Part shown: in pieces, positions 41,155 through 50,493 of the stretch
How the letters are laid out: the number at the start of each line of letters is the position of its first letter
Position numbering within the stretch: the stretch's first letter is position 1
Source: Pontibacillus yanchengensis
GTDB taxonomy: Bacteria > Bacillota > Bacilli > Bacillales > BH030062
Direction: 5' to 3'
Length of the DNA: 64,000 nucleotides
Assembly: GCF_009856295.1 (NCBI RefSeq)
Contig: NZ_WMEU01000010.1
Span: forward strand, 1 to 64,000
The notes under the pieces: generated by a model
Told to the model about the DNA's origin: nothing
Seen by the model: the letters and a program-made list of their open reading frames with translations, nothing else
The model's database searches: none
Translations under genes and position numbers: made by a program

Positions 41155-42255
41155 CTATTGCGCACTCATGTTTACGGATTGTTGGATCCCAGGACGTTCT
41201 GGAACAATGTTCACCCACGTTTTCCCTGGAACAAATCCTAGCTTCTTACCATCCTTGTATGGCAGAATTCGTCCGTTTACATTTTTCCATTGAACTTCTT
41301 GCATTTTCCCTCTTTGTAGTAAATACCCGCTACCCCCGGAGTCTAAATCTACTGCTCGGCGGCCGACGTTATCAATAATTTCGTGACCTGTTTCGACGAT
41401 AAATACATTATCAACCGTCATCGGTTCTTCCGTTTCTCTGTCGATGGTTTTATCCCCGTCACTGTATCTCACGTATTTTTTAGAAGTTTTGTCATACTTA
41501 TAGGTAACTGTCTCTTGTGGTGTAGTAGAGTATGTGATTTTCACATCTGTTGCTGTCTCTCCACTTAAGCCTTCCACCTCTTGGTCACTTAGAAAAGGAA
41601 GGGGCTTATGATTTTTCTCGACTTCCATCCCTTTGGCTTCGGCTGTCTTATATACTCCATCCATTTGGAGATAGGAGTTATGTGGAGGATTTCGGAAACT
41701 TTCTCGTTTAAAAAGCGTTCCATTATCGTCATAATACATCCCATTTAAATGGTCAATCCAACCTTGCTTAAGTTGATTCTCAATATATGTAGCCGCTCCA
41801 TGATAAAGGTAAAGTGCGTTGTAGCCTTTAGCAATATTAATATAGTATTCCCTAGCACTTCGCACAGGACCTACTACATCCGGCATGTCACTATGGAAAA
41901 AAGCTACGAATCGAGTGATTTGGCCTTCAGCTAACACTTCATAGACCATATCTGCCTTCGTTAACCCCGTTTGTGGTTGGGCAAAAGAGTGATTGTTCAC
42001 CATTACCGCCACAATCCGGTCATCTACATCTTCATTTGTAGGCTCGCCTGTTAGCGGGTACATATTTTGATATACTGGCTCTTGTTTTTGCTTTTCTTCT
42101 TTCGTATTTCCCCCATCCTCTTCCTTTTGCACGTTAGTCTCATCTCGGTCGATTGTTTCTACATTTTGTGCTTCTCTAGAAGAATTATCTGCGCATGCAG
42201 CTAATATAAGTGGAAAAGCTAGAAGAAATAGTAAGATTAGACGTTTATACATCAT
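41155..42255 (-). CDS. yerB: DUF3048 lipoprotein YerB
   Basis: A 366-residue lipoprotein: signal peptide with lipobox ILAAC at about 17-21, then an acidic linker (NVETIDRDETNVQKEEDGG) and the DUF3048 domain with YPLTGEP near its start, VAVMVNNHSFAQPQTGL and FRNPPHNSYLQ. Function is unknown; the acid-rich linker would place the domain in the cell wall zone. AAGGGTG precedes the ATG. It follows yerA by 47 bases. Confidence 0.92.
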   Translation of the reverse strand: MMYKRLILLFLLAFPLILAACADNSSREAQNVETIDRDETNVQKEEDGGNTKEEKQKQEPVYQNMYPLTGEPTNEDVDDRIVAVMVNNHSFAQPQTGLTKADMVYEVLAEGQITRFVAFFHSDMPDVVGPVRSAREYYINIAKGYNALYLYHGAATYIENQLKQGWIDHLNGMYYDDNGTLFKRESFRNPPHNSYLQMDGVYKTAEAKGMEVEKNHKPLPFLSDQEVEGLSGETATDVKITYSTTPQETVTYKYDKTSKKYVRYSDGDKTIDRETEEPMTVDNVFIVETGHEIIDNVGRRAVDLDSGGSGYLLQRGKMQEVQWKNVNGRILPYKDGKKLGFVPGKTWVNIVPERPGIQQSVNMSAQ

Positions 42256-42302
42256 ACCTACACCCTTCTTTTCACAACTATTTCTTTAACCTATTTCATA
42301 TT

Positions 42303-44042
42303 TTAACGCATTATTGCAGGAAAGAGTACCTCTTTCTTTTTCACATCCATAATTCCTTTTGGTGTAATTCGGATAAATGGTAAGTGGGTAGAAGATAGAA
42401 ACAACAACGTATAAACTGGATCATCAAAAGGAAATCCATGTTCTGATAGCAACTTTTTCAGTTCTTTTTCCTTTTCTATCAGTTGACCCATTGGTTTTTC
42501 AGACATCATACCTGCAATATGCAATGGAAGCTCAAAAATGATCTCGCCATCATGTGCGAGTACAATCCCTCCTCCTAGTTCCTTCATCCGCTGAAAGGCA
42601 AGTTTCATATCTTGCTTACGTTTCCCAATTAAAACGAGGTCCCCCGTATTAGAATAGGAGCTCACCAACGCTCCTAAGGATGTTGTGAATCCTTTCAACA
42701 TTGAATTGACTTTCCATTTGCCGTCCCGATCGACTAGCATTAAGAACGCTTCATCCTCTGTGCTTACCTCATTAGATGCCAGTTCAACTTGAACAGGATA
42801 TGGTTTTAAAATGACGTCATTCACCATTTCAAGCCCAAGTGGTAATGAAAATTGAAAGTCCTTATCGTCCATTTCCCAATCCAATTCTAACGGACCCATT
42901 TCGTGTTGGCTCCAATCAAATGTGTCAGCCTCATCTATTGATTGTCCGTCCCGCTTCACCCATTTCCCTTTTGCAATAACAGAGTGAGGGGTTGGTTCGT
43001 CCTTGGCATTCAGAAAATTAATATGCGCTACACGGCCTGGACCAATGCTACCAATACGGTGTTCCATTCCAAAGTATTTGGCTGCATTAAAGGAAGCCAT
43101 TCGATATGCTTCTACCTCAGAGATGCCGTTCTCTAATGCAATTTCGATACAACGGTCCATAATTCCTTGTTCATAAAAAGAAGGAGTGCTTCCATCGGTG
43201 GTCATCATAATTTGATCATAATGATCAATGCCTAATTCGTTCATTTCCTTAATGATTTGTGGAAGATCCGGTCTGATGGAAGAATAACGCAAGGCAACGT
43301 TATATCCTAAGCTAAGCCGATTAAACACTTCTTCCCCTGTCATGGCTTCATGGTCGCCATCAGTTCCAAGCAGTTTCATCTTCGTTAAGGTTTTCACAGA
43401 AGCACCCGGAAAATGTCCCTCCACCGGTTTGCGGGCTCGTTTTGTTTCTTGCATCCAGTGTAAAACACGGTCATCATCCTTTAAAACACTTGGCCAAGAC
43501 GTGAGTTCGCCTCCTTGTAAAACGGCGTCATGCTCAAGCCACGAAAGGACTTGTTCTTCTTTAATAAATGTATCTTCGTCTTGCAAGGCAGATTGAGAAT
43601 CAAATCGACTCCACCAGTATAGGGACACAGGTAAATCATTTAGGTCTTCCAATAAAGAAAACGCTTTCTTAGTTTCCAATAAAAAAAGCAACACTAGGTT
43701 GTCATTAATTAAGGTAGTTGTACCTGTTTGCGATGCATATTGAGCGAATCGATGGGGATTATATAACTGAAATGGATGGACATGAGGTTCGATGTAACCC
43801 GGGACCAAATACTGGTCAGAGCAATCCACAAACTCTGTTGTATCGTTCTGTTCAGGAAGTTTGTCTCCAACATACACAATGCGATCCTCATAAATCCAAA
43901 TATGAGCCTGCATCCATCGTTTCATGTATACGTTCAAATACGTTGCATTAGTTAATACGATTGTTGGCAGCACGTGACCGTCTACTACAGCGACATGTTC
44001 ACGTAGCTGTCGGTTGCGCCATCTATAACGGTGTTCGTTCAT
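42303..44042 (-). CDS. yerA: Adenine deaminase family protein YerA
   Basis: A 579-residue amidohydrolase of the adenine-deaminase family, which converts adenine to hypoxanthine in purine salvage. The metal ligands lie in YIEPHVHPFQLYN (HxH), with EGHFPGAS and MMTTDGSTPS following; the C-terminal half is the usual adenine-deaminase domain. Its exact substrate in YerA proteins is not settled. ATG 44042 follows GGAGG; an upstream ATG overlaps that site. It heads yerA-yerB-yerC, next to the purine operon. Confidence 0.88.
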   Translation of the reverse strand: MNEHRYRWRNRQLREHVAVVDGHVLPTIVLTNATYLNVYMKRWMQAHIWIYEDRIVYVGDKLPEQNDTTEFVDCSDQYLVPGYIEPHVHPFQLYNPHRFAQYASQTGTTTLINDNLVLLFLLETKKAFSLLEDLNDLPVSLYWWSRFDSQSALQDEDTFIKEEQVLSWLEHDAVLQGGELTSWPSVLKDDDRVLHWMQETKRARKPVEGHFPGASVKTLTKMKLLGTDGDHEAMTGEEVFNRLSLGYNVALRYSSIRPDLPQIIKEMNELGIDHYDQIMMTTDGSTPSFYEQGIMDRCIEIALENGISEVEAYRMASFNAAKYFGMEHRIGSIGPGRVAHINFLNAKDEPTPHSVIAKGKWVKRDGQSIDEADTFDWSQHEMGPLELDWEMDDKDFQFSLPLGLEMVNDVILKPYPVQVELASNEVSTEDEAFLMLVDRDGKWKVNSMLKGFTTSLGALVSSYSNTGDLVLIGKRKQDMKLAFQRMKELGGGIVLAHDGEIIFELPLHIAGMMSEKPMGQLIEKEKELKKLLSEHGFPFDDPVYTLLFLSSTHLPFIRITPKGIMDVKKKEVLFPAIMR

Positions 44043-44125
44043 CGTGTAGTCCTCCATTGCTTTTTTTCTAGTTTAACACATCAGCGCAGTTTGCTGCATT
44101 AACGTTTTGAAGGGAATGTGAAAAA

Positions 44126-44383
44126 ATGGTACGTCAAAATATCGGCATCATCAATGCCATGATTCGAATTACGGTAGGCTTAACGATGCTTTGCTACAGC
44201 ACAGCTAAAATGGTGCGGAGACCGTGGCGCCAAGGTCACTGGTTCATGATCATGCTTGCCTCCATGAAAGTTGCAGAGGGAATTGTGAGATACTGCCCTC
44301 TAACAGCTGTAGGCGAAAGCATGATGAATTCTGAAGACGAGGAAAACGAGGAAGAGCAAGAGAGTTATTTTAATCCCTCTTAG
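44126..44383 (+). CDS. DUF2892 membrane protein
   Basis: An 85-residue membrane protein of the YgaP-like DUF2892 family: MVRQNIGIINAMIRITVGL and FMIMLASMKVAEGIVRYCPL form the paired helices with the typical R-YCPL end, followed by an acidic tail. In some proteins this domain is fused to rhodanese; here it stands alone. Function unknown. GAAGGGA lies upstream of the ATG. It diverges from yerA, sharing an 83-base intergenic region. Confidence 0.78.
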   Translation: MVRQNIGIINAMIRITVGLTMLCYSTAKMVRRPWRQGHWFMIMLASMKVAEGIVRYCPLTAVGESMMNSEDEENEEEQESYFNPS

Positions 44384-44488
44384 TAGGAGTGGCGGTTAGC
44401 TGGGACTCTTACTGCTTAAAACTGACAGATTTGCTGCAAACGGGCGGATATCCACTAACACCACCACACCCTGGTATTAAAACAAACA

Positions 44489-44510
44489 CGCCCGGTCCTC
44501 GAACCGGGCG
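44489..44510 (-). terminator. Terminator of the purine operon
   Basis: CGCCCGGT and ACCGGGCG pair around six bases, followed on the minus strand by GTGTTTGTTTTAAT, about 110 bases past the purD stop codon. Confidence 0.65.
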
Positions 44511-44532
44511 CATCTATAAGGAGGAATAACCA

Positions 44533-44649
44533 TTGAATGAATTGAACATCACGGAGTACTTAACTGATATGACTTTTGTAATTGCTACGATTATTGGAAG
44601 TATTGTGGCTATAGCGTTTATTTATATTCACAAGAAGCGGAAGAGTTAA
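44533..44649 (+). CDS. Small membrane peptide overlapping purD
   Basis: A 38-residue peptide with one membrane helix (FVIATIIGSIVAIAFIYIHK) and a basic tail HKKRKS, starting at TTG with AAGGAGG 8 bases upstream. Its 3' end overlaps the antisense end of purD by 32 bases. The ribosome-binding site and helix make it a likely gene. No function is known; its promoter would lie within 44384-44500. Confidence 0.6.
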   Translation: MNELNITEYLTDMTFVIATIIGSIVAIAFIYIHKKRKS

Positions 44650-45901
44650 GGGCTTTATGCGCTATATCTTGTCGGTAAAAGAATGCGTCTTCTTCGATCG
44701 ATACGGATGAAAATGTGTTATAAACTTTGGCCACAGCATCTTTCAATGAAGTAGCCAATGCTCCAACGAGCAGGACTCTCCCCCCATTGGATACTAGCCT
44801 GTCTTCATGCCTGCTCACACCTGCATAATTGATGAATTGGCCTTCCTTATTATGAGGTAGTTCCGGTACAAGGTTTCCCTTTTCATAGGGGCCTGGATAG
44901 CCTTCAGATGCAAGCACTACACCTGCGCAATAGTCCTCTTTCCAACGAAGTTGCGGGTCTTTACCTGCCAAAACATCCTCGATGACCTGCAGAAGATCAT
45001 TCTCCAAGAGAGGTAGCACTACCTGTGTTTCTGGATCTCCGAAACGCGCATTGAATTCAATGACTTTAGGTCCTTCCTTTGTTTTAATACATCCCGCATA
45101 TAAAATCCCCGTAAAGGAACGTCCCTCCTGTACAAGCGCCTTAGCTGTAGGCTTTAGAATGGTCTCTATAGCTTGCTTTATATAAACTTCAGAAAGAGAT
45201 GGCACTGGCGCATAAGCCCCCATCCCACCTGTATTCGGTCCTTGATCACCATCAAGTGCTCGTTTGTGGTCTTGAGCAGGAATCATCGGATAGACCTTTT
45301 CTCCACTCACAAACGCCATCAATGAAAATTCTTCTCCATCCAAAAACTCTTCCACCACTACTTGAGAACCAGCTGCACCAAATTGTTCATCTTCCATCAT
45401 CGAATCGATGGCTTGAAAGGCTTCTTCTTGCGTCATGGCTACAGTTACACCTTTTCCAGCAGCTAAACCATCTGCCTTCACTACGATGGGAGCACCTTTC
45501 TCAATCACATAATCTTTCGCTTGAACCGTTGATGTACAGGTTTGGTAGGAAGCAGTTGGAATAGCGTAATTCTCCATCAAGGTTTTCGCGTAGGCCTTGC
45601 TTCCTTCGATGAGAGCTGCTTCCTTTGTAGGACCAAATACAGCAAGTCCAGCCTTTTGAAAAGCATTAACCACACCATCTAAAAGAGGAAGCTCAGGCCC
45701 AACAATCGTTAGGCCAACTTGTTGCTCCTTTGCAAAATTCACTAACTTTACAGGGTCTGTCGCTGAAATTGGCACGAATTCTGCTTCGGTCATACCTTTA
45801 TTCCCAGGAGCTACATAAACGGTTTGAACCTTGTTACTTTTCGATAAAGCTTGCACGATACTATGCTCTCGGCCTCCGCCTCCAACAACAAGAATATTCA
45901 T
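44618..45901 (-). CDS. purD: Phosphoribosylamine-glycine ligase
   Basis: A 427-residue ATP-grasp enzyme, second step of purine synthesis: phosphoribosylamine + glycine to GAR. VVGGGGREHSIVQAL opens the chain; the ATP-grasp core shows VVKADGLAAGKGVTVA and the metal-site EFNARFGDPETQVVLPLL. Length is normal, with an unconserved tail (SSASCEYK). It is the last gene of the pur operon, 18 bases after purH. Confidence 0.97.
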   Translation of the reverse strand: MNILVVGGGGREHSIVQALSKSNKVQTVYVAPGNKGMTEAEFVPISATDPVKLVNFAKEQQVGLTIVGPELPLLDGVVNAFQKAGLAVFGPTKEAALIEGSKAYAKTLMENYAIPTASYQTCTSTVQAKDYVIEKGAPIVVKADGLAAGKGVTVAMTQEEAFQAIDSMMEDEQFGAAGSQVVVEEFLDGEEFSLMAFVSGEKVYPMIPAQDHKRALDGDQGPNTGGMGAYAPVPSLSEVYIKQAIETILKPTAKALVQEGRSFTGILYAGCIKTKEGPKVIEFNARFGDPETQVVLPLLENDLLQVIEDVLAGKDPQLRWKEDYCAGVVLASEGYPGPYEKGNLVPELPHNKEGQFINYAGVSRHEDRLVSNGGRVLLVGALATSLKDAVAKVYNTFSSVSIEEDAFFYRQDIAHKALNSSASCEYK

Positions 45902-45919
45902 TTTATCGCTCCCTTTTAT

Positions 45920-47458
45920 TTAGTGTTTAAAGTGACGCATACCCGTAAACACCATTGCAATGCCATGCTGATTACATGCATCTATAGAATCTTGATCGCG
46001 CTTAGAGCCACCTGGTTGGATAATCGTAGTCACTCCGGCTTTTGCTGCTTCTTCCACCGTGTCCGGCATAGGGAAGAATGCGTCGCTTGCTAGCGCGGCA
46101 CCGTTGCTATGATCCCCTGCTTGTTCAAAGGCGATTTTGGCAGCACCTACACGATTCATTTGTCCAGCACCTACACCAACCGTTTGATTCCCTTTCGCTA
46201 CGACAATCGCATTGGATTTCACATGCTTTACAACTTTCCAAGCAAGCTTCAAGTCTTCCCATTCTTGTTCTGTCGGCTGACGATCGGTTGGAACAGAAGT
46301 CGTGACGTCGTCTAGTGTACCTTGGTCAACATCCTGTACAAGTAATCCTCCACGTACGGTAGCAAGTTGTTGGTCAGATGTTTTTTCTTTTTCCATATCC
46401 ACTTTAAGCAGGCGCAAGTTCTTCTTTTGGGTTAAGACATTAAGGGCTTCCTGTGAGAAAGATGGCGCAATGATAATCTCTAAGAAAATCTCCTTCATTT
46501 TTGCTGCAGTAGCCTCATCTACTTCACGATTCACGGCAACGATTCCACCAAAAATCGATACAGGGTCCCCTGCATAAGCACGCTCATACGCGCTGAGTAG
46601 ATCATCCGCCACACCAACGCCACAAGGATTCATATGCTTCACTGCAATCGCTGCTGGTTCTGTAAAGTCAAGCACCATCGAAAGCGCTGCATTCGCATCT
46701 TGGATATTATTAAAAGATAATTCCTTACCGTTCAATTGTTCTGCGTGAGCAAGAGAGACTCCCTTATACAATGGATCTTGATAAAAAGCTGCCTGTTGGT
46801 GCGGATTCTCTCCATAACGTAAGGACTGAACTTTTTCATACGTTTTCGTCAATTGCGCAGGAGTTTCCTCTTCAATGGCTTCTGCAAAATAATTGGCAAT
46901 GTGAGCATCATAGCTTGCTGTGTGCTGAAACACTTTCGCTGCTAGTTGCTTTTTGTAGGAAACAGGCACATCGCCTTCTTGTAAATAAGAGAGCACTTCA
47001 CTGTAGGTTTCTGGTTGCACGACAACCGTTACATGTTCGAAGTTTTTCGCAGCTGCACGAAGCATCGTAGGTCCACCGATGTCGATGTTCTCAATTGCCT
47101 CAGCCTCTGTAATGCCTTCTTTTGCGATGGTTTCTTTGAATGGATATAAGTTCACAACCACTAAGTCTATCCCTGTTATCCCAAGCTCTTCTAGTTGTTG
47201 AATGTGATCTTGGTTTGTCTTTTGAGCCAACAGGCCGGCATGTATATGAGGGTGAAGTGTCTTCACTCTGCCTTGTAAAATTTCCGGAAATTCGGTTACG
47301 TCAGAAATGCCTGTTACGGTAACACCCGCTTCCTCTAGCGTACGTTTTGTGCCACCAGTAGAGACAAGCTCATAACCGAGTTGGTTTAGTTGGGTAGCAA
47401 ATTCTACAATACCTTCTTTATTCGATACACTTAGTAGTGCGCGCTTTGTCTGAGCCAC
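45920..47458 (-). CDS. purH: AICAR formyltransferase / IMP cyclohydrolase
   Basis: A 512-residue bifunctional enzyme for the last two steps to IMP. The N-terminal cyclohydrolase (about 1-195) begins ALLSVSNKEGIVEFA with STGGTKRTLEEAG; the formyltransferase half has SLRYGENPHQQAAFY, KHMNPCGVG and SDAFFPMPD. Length is normal. It lies between purN and purD. Confidence 0.97.
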   Translation of the reverse strand: MAQTKRALLSVSNKEGIVEFATQLNQLGYELVSTGGTKRTLEEAGVTVTGISDVTEFPEILQGRVKTLHPHIHAGLLAQKTNQDHIQQLEELGITGIDLVVVNLYPFKETIAKEGITEAEAIENIDIGGPTMLRAAAKNFEHVTVVVQPETYSEVLSYLQEGDVPVSYKKQLAAKVFQHTASYDAHIANYFAEAIEEETPAQLTKTYEKVQSLRYGENPHQQAAFYQDPLYKGVSLAHAEQLNGKELSFNNIQDANAALSMVLDFTEPAAIAVKHMNPCGVGVADDLLSAYERAYAGDPVSIFGGIVAVNREVDEATAAKMKEIFLEIIIAPSFSQEALNVLTQKKNLRLLKVDMEKEKTSDQQLATVRGGLLVQDVDQGTLDDVTTSVPTDRQPTEQEWEDLKLAWKVVKHVKSNAIVVAKGNQTVGVGAGQMNRVGAAKIAFEQAGDHSNGAALASDAFFPMPDTVEEAAKAGVTTIIQPGGSKRDQDSIDACNQHGIAMVFTGMRHFKH

Positions 47459-47459
47459 G

Positions 47460-48044
47460 TTAGATCTCTCCTTCTACAAATTGTTGAATAACTGCTGGAT
47501 AGAGTCGGTGCTCTATCTGTTGGATTTTTTTCTGTAAGGATTGGGCATCGTCTGTAGTTTGGATTCGAACAACCTCTTGTTCTATAATCGGCCCAGTATC
47601 CATTCCTTCATCAACGAGGTGAACGGTAACCCCCGTTACTTTCACATTCGCTTCCATCGCTTGTTCCACTGCATCTTTACCAGGAAAAGCTGGTAGTAGG
47701 GAGGGATGGATATTCATAATTCGACCTTCATACGCTTTCAATAGTGTTGAACCAACCAGACGCATATACCCAGCTAAGGCAATAAGTTCAACATCCGCTT
47801 CTTGTAACATTCGAACAATTTCAGCTTCAAAATCAGCTTTCTGTTCATAATCACGTGGGCGGAAGCAAAACACGGAGATACCTAGCGCTTGAGCTTTTTC
47901 CTTCACAGGTGCATGCTCTCGATCACAAACGAGCACTTTCACCTGACAAGGGAGACGTCCCGCTAACGCTTCTTCTGCGATTGCTTCAAAATTTGACCCA
48001 CTTCCAGAGGCAAACACGGCAATGTTCGTTAAGCCATTACTCAT
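47460..48044 (-). CDS. purN: Phosphoribosylglycinamide formyltransferase
   Basis: A 194-residue enzyme that formylates GAR with 10-formyltetrahydrofolate. [15 protein letters not shown] opens the chain; the catalytic Asn-His-Asp set is in [16 protein letters not shown] and [10 protein letters not shown]. Its start overlaps purM by 4 bases and purH begins one base past its stop, so the three are coupled. Confidence 0.97.
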   Translation of the reverse strand: MSNGLTNIAVFASGSGSNFEAIAEEALAGRLPCQVKVLVCDREHAPVKEKAQALGISVFCFRPRDYEQKADFEAEIVRMLQEADVELIALAGYMRLVGSTLLKAYEGRIMNIHPSLLPAFPGKDAVEQAMEANVKVTGVTVHLVDEGMDTGPIIEQEVVRIQTTDDAQSLQKKIQQIEHRLYPAVIQQFVEGEI

Positions 48045-49075
48045 CGGTACGTCACACCTTGCCCTTCTATGACAGTTCCAATCGTATAAGCCTCTTCCCC
48101 TGCATGCTGAACCGCAGTTATAGTAGCATCTACGTCCTCAGGTGCTACAGCTAGGACCATGCCAATTCCCATGTTAAAAATACTCATCATGTCTTGTTTC
48201 TCCATACCAACGATATCACTTAAGAAGGTAAATATCGACGGTACTGGCCAGCTACCTTGTTCAACCTGGGCTCCAAATGCATCACCAAACATGCGTGGGA
48301 TATTTTCTTCAAATCCTCCACCAGTAATATGGGAAATAGCTTTGATGGTAACGTGTTGCTGTACTTCTTGAATCGCTTTTGCATAGAGTTTCGTCGGGGT
48401 TAACAGAACGTCTCCTAAAGATTGATCAAACGTTTGATCAAGACCTTTATATTGCGCTTGTAAGTCCAATCCATATTCCTCGATCCACTTACGAACTAAT
48501 GAAAATCCATTGGAATGTATCCCACTCGACGAAAGTCCAATCAAAACATCACCAGTGTTTACTTCTTTTCCCGTAATGAGTTGCTCTTTCTCGGCTACTC
48601 CAACAACAAACCCAGCTAGGTCATACTCTTCTTCTTTATACATACCAGGCATCTCGGCTGTTTCCCCGCCAATTAATGCGCAACCGGACTGTTCACATCC
48701 GTCCGCAATCCCTTTGACAATGGCCTCAATGCGTTCAGGTTCATTTTTACCACAAGCAATGTAGTCTTGAAAAAATAACGGCTCTGCCCCTTGAGCAACA
48801 ATATCGTTCACACACATGGCGACTGCATCGACGCCAATCGTATCGTGACGATTCATCTCAAAAGCGAGTTTTAACTTGGTGCCAACCCCATCCGTACCAG
48901 AGATAAGGACAGGTTCCTTGTAGGATAGCATGGAAAAATCGAACATGCCACCAAAGCTTCCCAATCCTCCCATGACTTCACGGCGATGGGTCCGCTTCAC
49001 ATGATCTTTCATTTGATCGACAGCCTGATACCCTGCTTCTACATCAACGCCGGCCTGTTTATAATGATCACGCAT
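48041..49075 (-). CDS. purM: Phosphoribosylformylglycinamidine cyclo-ligase
   Basis: A 344-residue AIR synthetase that closes the imidazole ring with ATP. It starts [18 protein letters not shown] and carries [16 protein letters not shown], the [14 protein letters not shown] phosphate loop and [13 protein letters not shown]. Length is normal. An unusual point is the 20-bp perfect palindrome at 48422-48441 within it, encoding LDQTFDQ, also found near rlmCD. Confidence 0.97.
   Translation of the reverse strand: MRDHYKQAGVDVEAGYQAVDQMKDHVKRTHRREVMGGLGSFGGMFDFSMLSYKEPVLISGTDGVGTKLKLAFEMNRHDTIGVDAVAMCVNDIVAQGAEPLFFQDYIACGKNEPERIEAIVKGIADGCEQSGCALIGGETAEMPGMYKEEEYDLAGFVVGVAEKEQLITGKEVNTGDVLIGLSSSGIHSNGFSLVRKWIEEYGLDLQAQYKGLDQTFDQSLGDVLLTPTKLYAKAIQEVQQHVTIKAISHITGGGFEENIPRMFGDAFGAQVEQGSWPVPSIFTFLSDIVGMEKQDMMSIFNMGIGMVLAVAPEDVDATITAVQHAGEEAYTIGTVIEGQGVTYR
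48422..48441. repeat. 20-bp perfect palindrome, copy inside purM
   Basis: TTGATCAAACGTTTGATCAA, identical to 20319-20338. In purM it encodes part of a variable surface segment, so codon choice could have been free to keep it. Confidence 0.7.
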
Positions 49076-49077
49076 GC

Positions 49078-50493
49078 TTACACCTCCTTATCGTGTGGAT
49101 GCAATGTGTTTGGGAAAATTTCCGTTGGATAAGATCCCGTAAAGCATGCCTGACAATGGCCATGCTTAATCGATTCTTCTTTTTTCCCAATCGCTGTTTC
49201 CAGCCCATCAACAGATAGATAAGCTAAGCTGTCTGCTTCAATCAATTCTTGAATTTCATCCACGTTGTGAGTGCCTGCAATCAACTCAGACGTCGTGGAG
49301 GTGTCAATACCATAATAACAAGGGTTCTTGATAGGCGGGGCACCAATTCGAACATGGACTTCTAAAGCGCCAGCTTCTTTTAACATGCGGACAATACGTC
49401 GACTCGTCGTCCCGCGCACGATGGAATCATCGACCATCACGACACGCTTTCCTTCCACAATGCCTCTAACAGCAGACAATTTCATTTTCACACCTTGTTC
49501 TCGTAGCTCTTGAGAAGGCTGAATAAACGTCCTGCCTACATAGCGATTCTTAATGAGTCCTAGCTCATAAGGGATACCGGTTTCCTCAGCAAACCCAATC
49601 GCTGCAGAAATACTAGAATCCGGAACACCTGTCACGATATCAGCATCGATTGGAGCTTCCTGCGCTAATTGTTTCCCCATGCGCTTACGAGAGGAGTGAA
49701 CATTGATGCCATCGATATTGCTATCTGGACGAGAAAAATAGACATACTCCATCGAACACGTTGTACGTTGAATTGGTGCTGAAAATCTGTCCGCGTGAAT
49801 GCCTTCCTCGTTTATCATCAGCATCTCCCCTGGTTCTACGTCGCGGATATATTCTGCTCCGACTACATCAAAGGCACATGTCTCAGAGGACACCATATAG
49901 GCATCTCCCATTTGACCGATGGAAAGAGGGCGTAATCCTCTCGGGTCTTGGGCTACAAACAGTTGGTCTTCTGTCATAATCACTAGCGCATAAGCACCTT
50001 TCAGCATCGATAAAGCTTGCTTGATGCGGTCATTCAATGGAAGGTTGCCACTACGTTTGATTAAGTGAGCAATTACCTCTGTGTCTGATGTCGTTTGTAA
50101 AATACTCCCTTGTGCCTCTAGTTGACTTTTTAACGCCTGGGCATTAACTAAATTTCCATTATGAGCAAGGGCAAGACCACCAGATTGGGAACGGAATAGA
50201 AGGGGCTGGACATTATCATAGCCCCCGTCCCCCTGTGTGGCATAGCGTACATGGCCAAGCGCTGCGTGACCATGCAAACGATCGAAATTCTTCTCTTGAA
50301 AAACTTCTGTAATCAATCCAAGTCCCTTTTCCAAGTGCAAGTGCTCCCCATCAGAGGCCACAATTCCTGCACCTTCTTGTCCTCTATGTTGTAAGCTATG
50401 CAAGCCATAATAAGTGATTTGCGCGGCATCCTCATGCCCCCAAACGGCAAATACACCACATTCTTCATTTAATCCTTTGATTTCAGCTGGCAT
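49078..50493 (-). CDS. purF: Amidophosphoribosyltransferase
   Basis: A 471-residue enzyme that makes phosphoribosylamine from PRPP and glutamine, the committed step. An 11-residue propeptide ([11 protein letters not shown]) is followed by the catalytic Cys12 of [11 protein letters not shown], removed by self-cleavage in the B. subtilis-type enzyme, which also holds a 4Fe-4S cluster. The PRPP loop is [16 protein letters not shown]. Its start overlaps the end of purL by 25 bases. Confidence 0.97.
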   Translation of the reverse strand: MPAEIKGLNEECGVFAVWGHEDAAQITYYGLHSLQHRGQEGAGIVASDGEHLHLEKGLGLITEVFQEKNFDRLHGHAALGHVRYATQGDGGYDNVQPLLFRSQSGGLALAHNGNLVNAQALKSQLEAQGSILQTTSDTEVIAHLIKRSGNLPLNDRIKQALSMLKGAYALVIMTEDQLFVAQDPRGLRPLSIGQMGDAYMVSSETCAFDVVGAEYIRDVEPGEMLMINEEGIHADRFSAPIQRTTCSMEYVYFSRPDSNIDGINVHSSRKRMGKQLAQEAPIDADIVTGVPDSSISAAIGFAEETGIPYELGLIKNRYVGRTFIQPSQELREQGVKMKLSAVRGIVEGKRVVMVDDSIVRGTTSRRIVRMLKEAGALEVHVRIGAPPIKNPCYYGIDTSTTSELIAGTHNVDEIQELIEADSLAYLSVDGLETAIGKKEESIKHGHCQACFTGSYPTEIFPNTLHPHDKEV

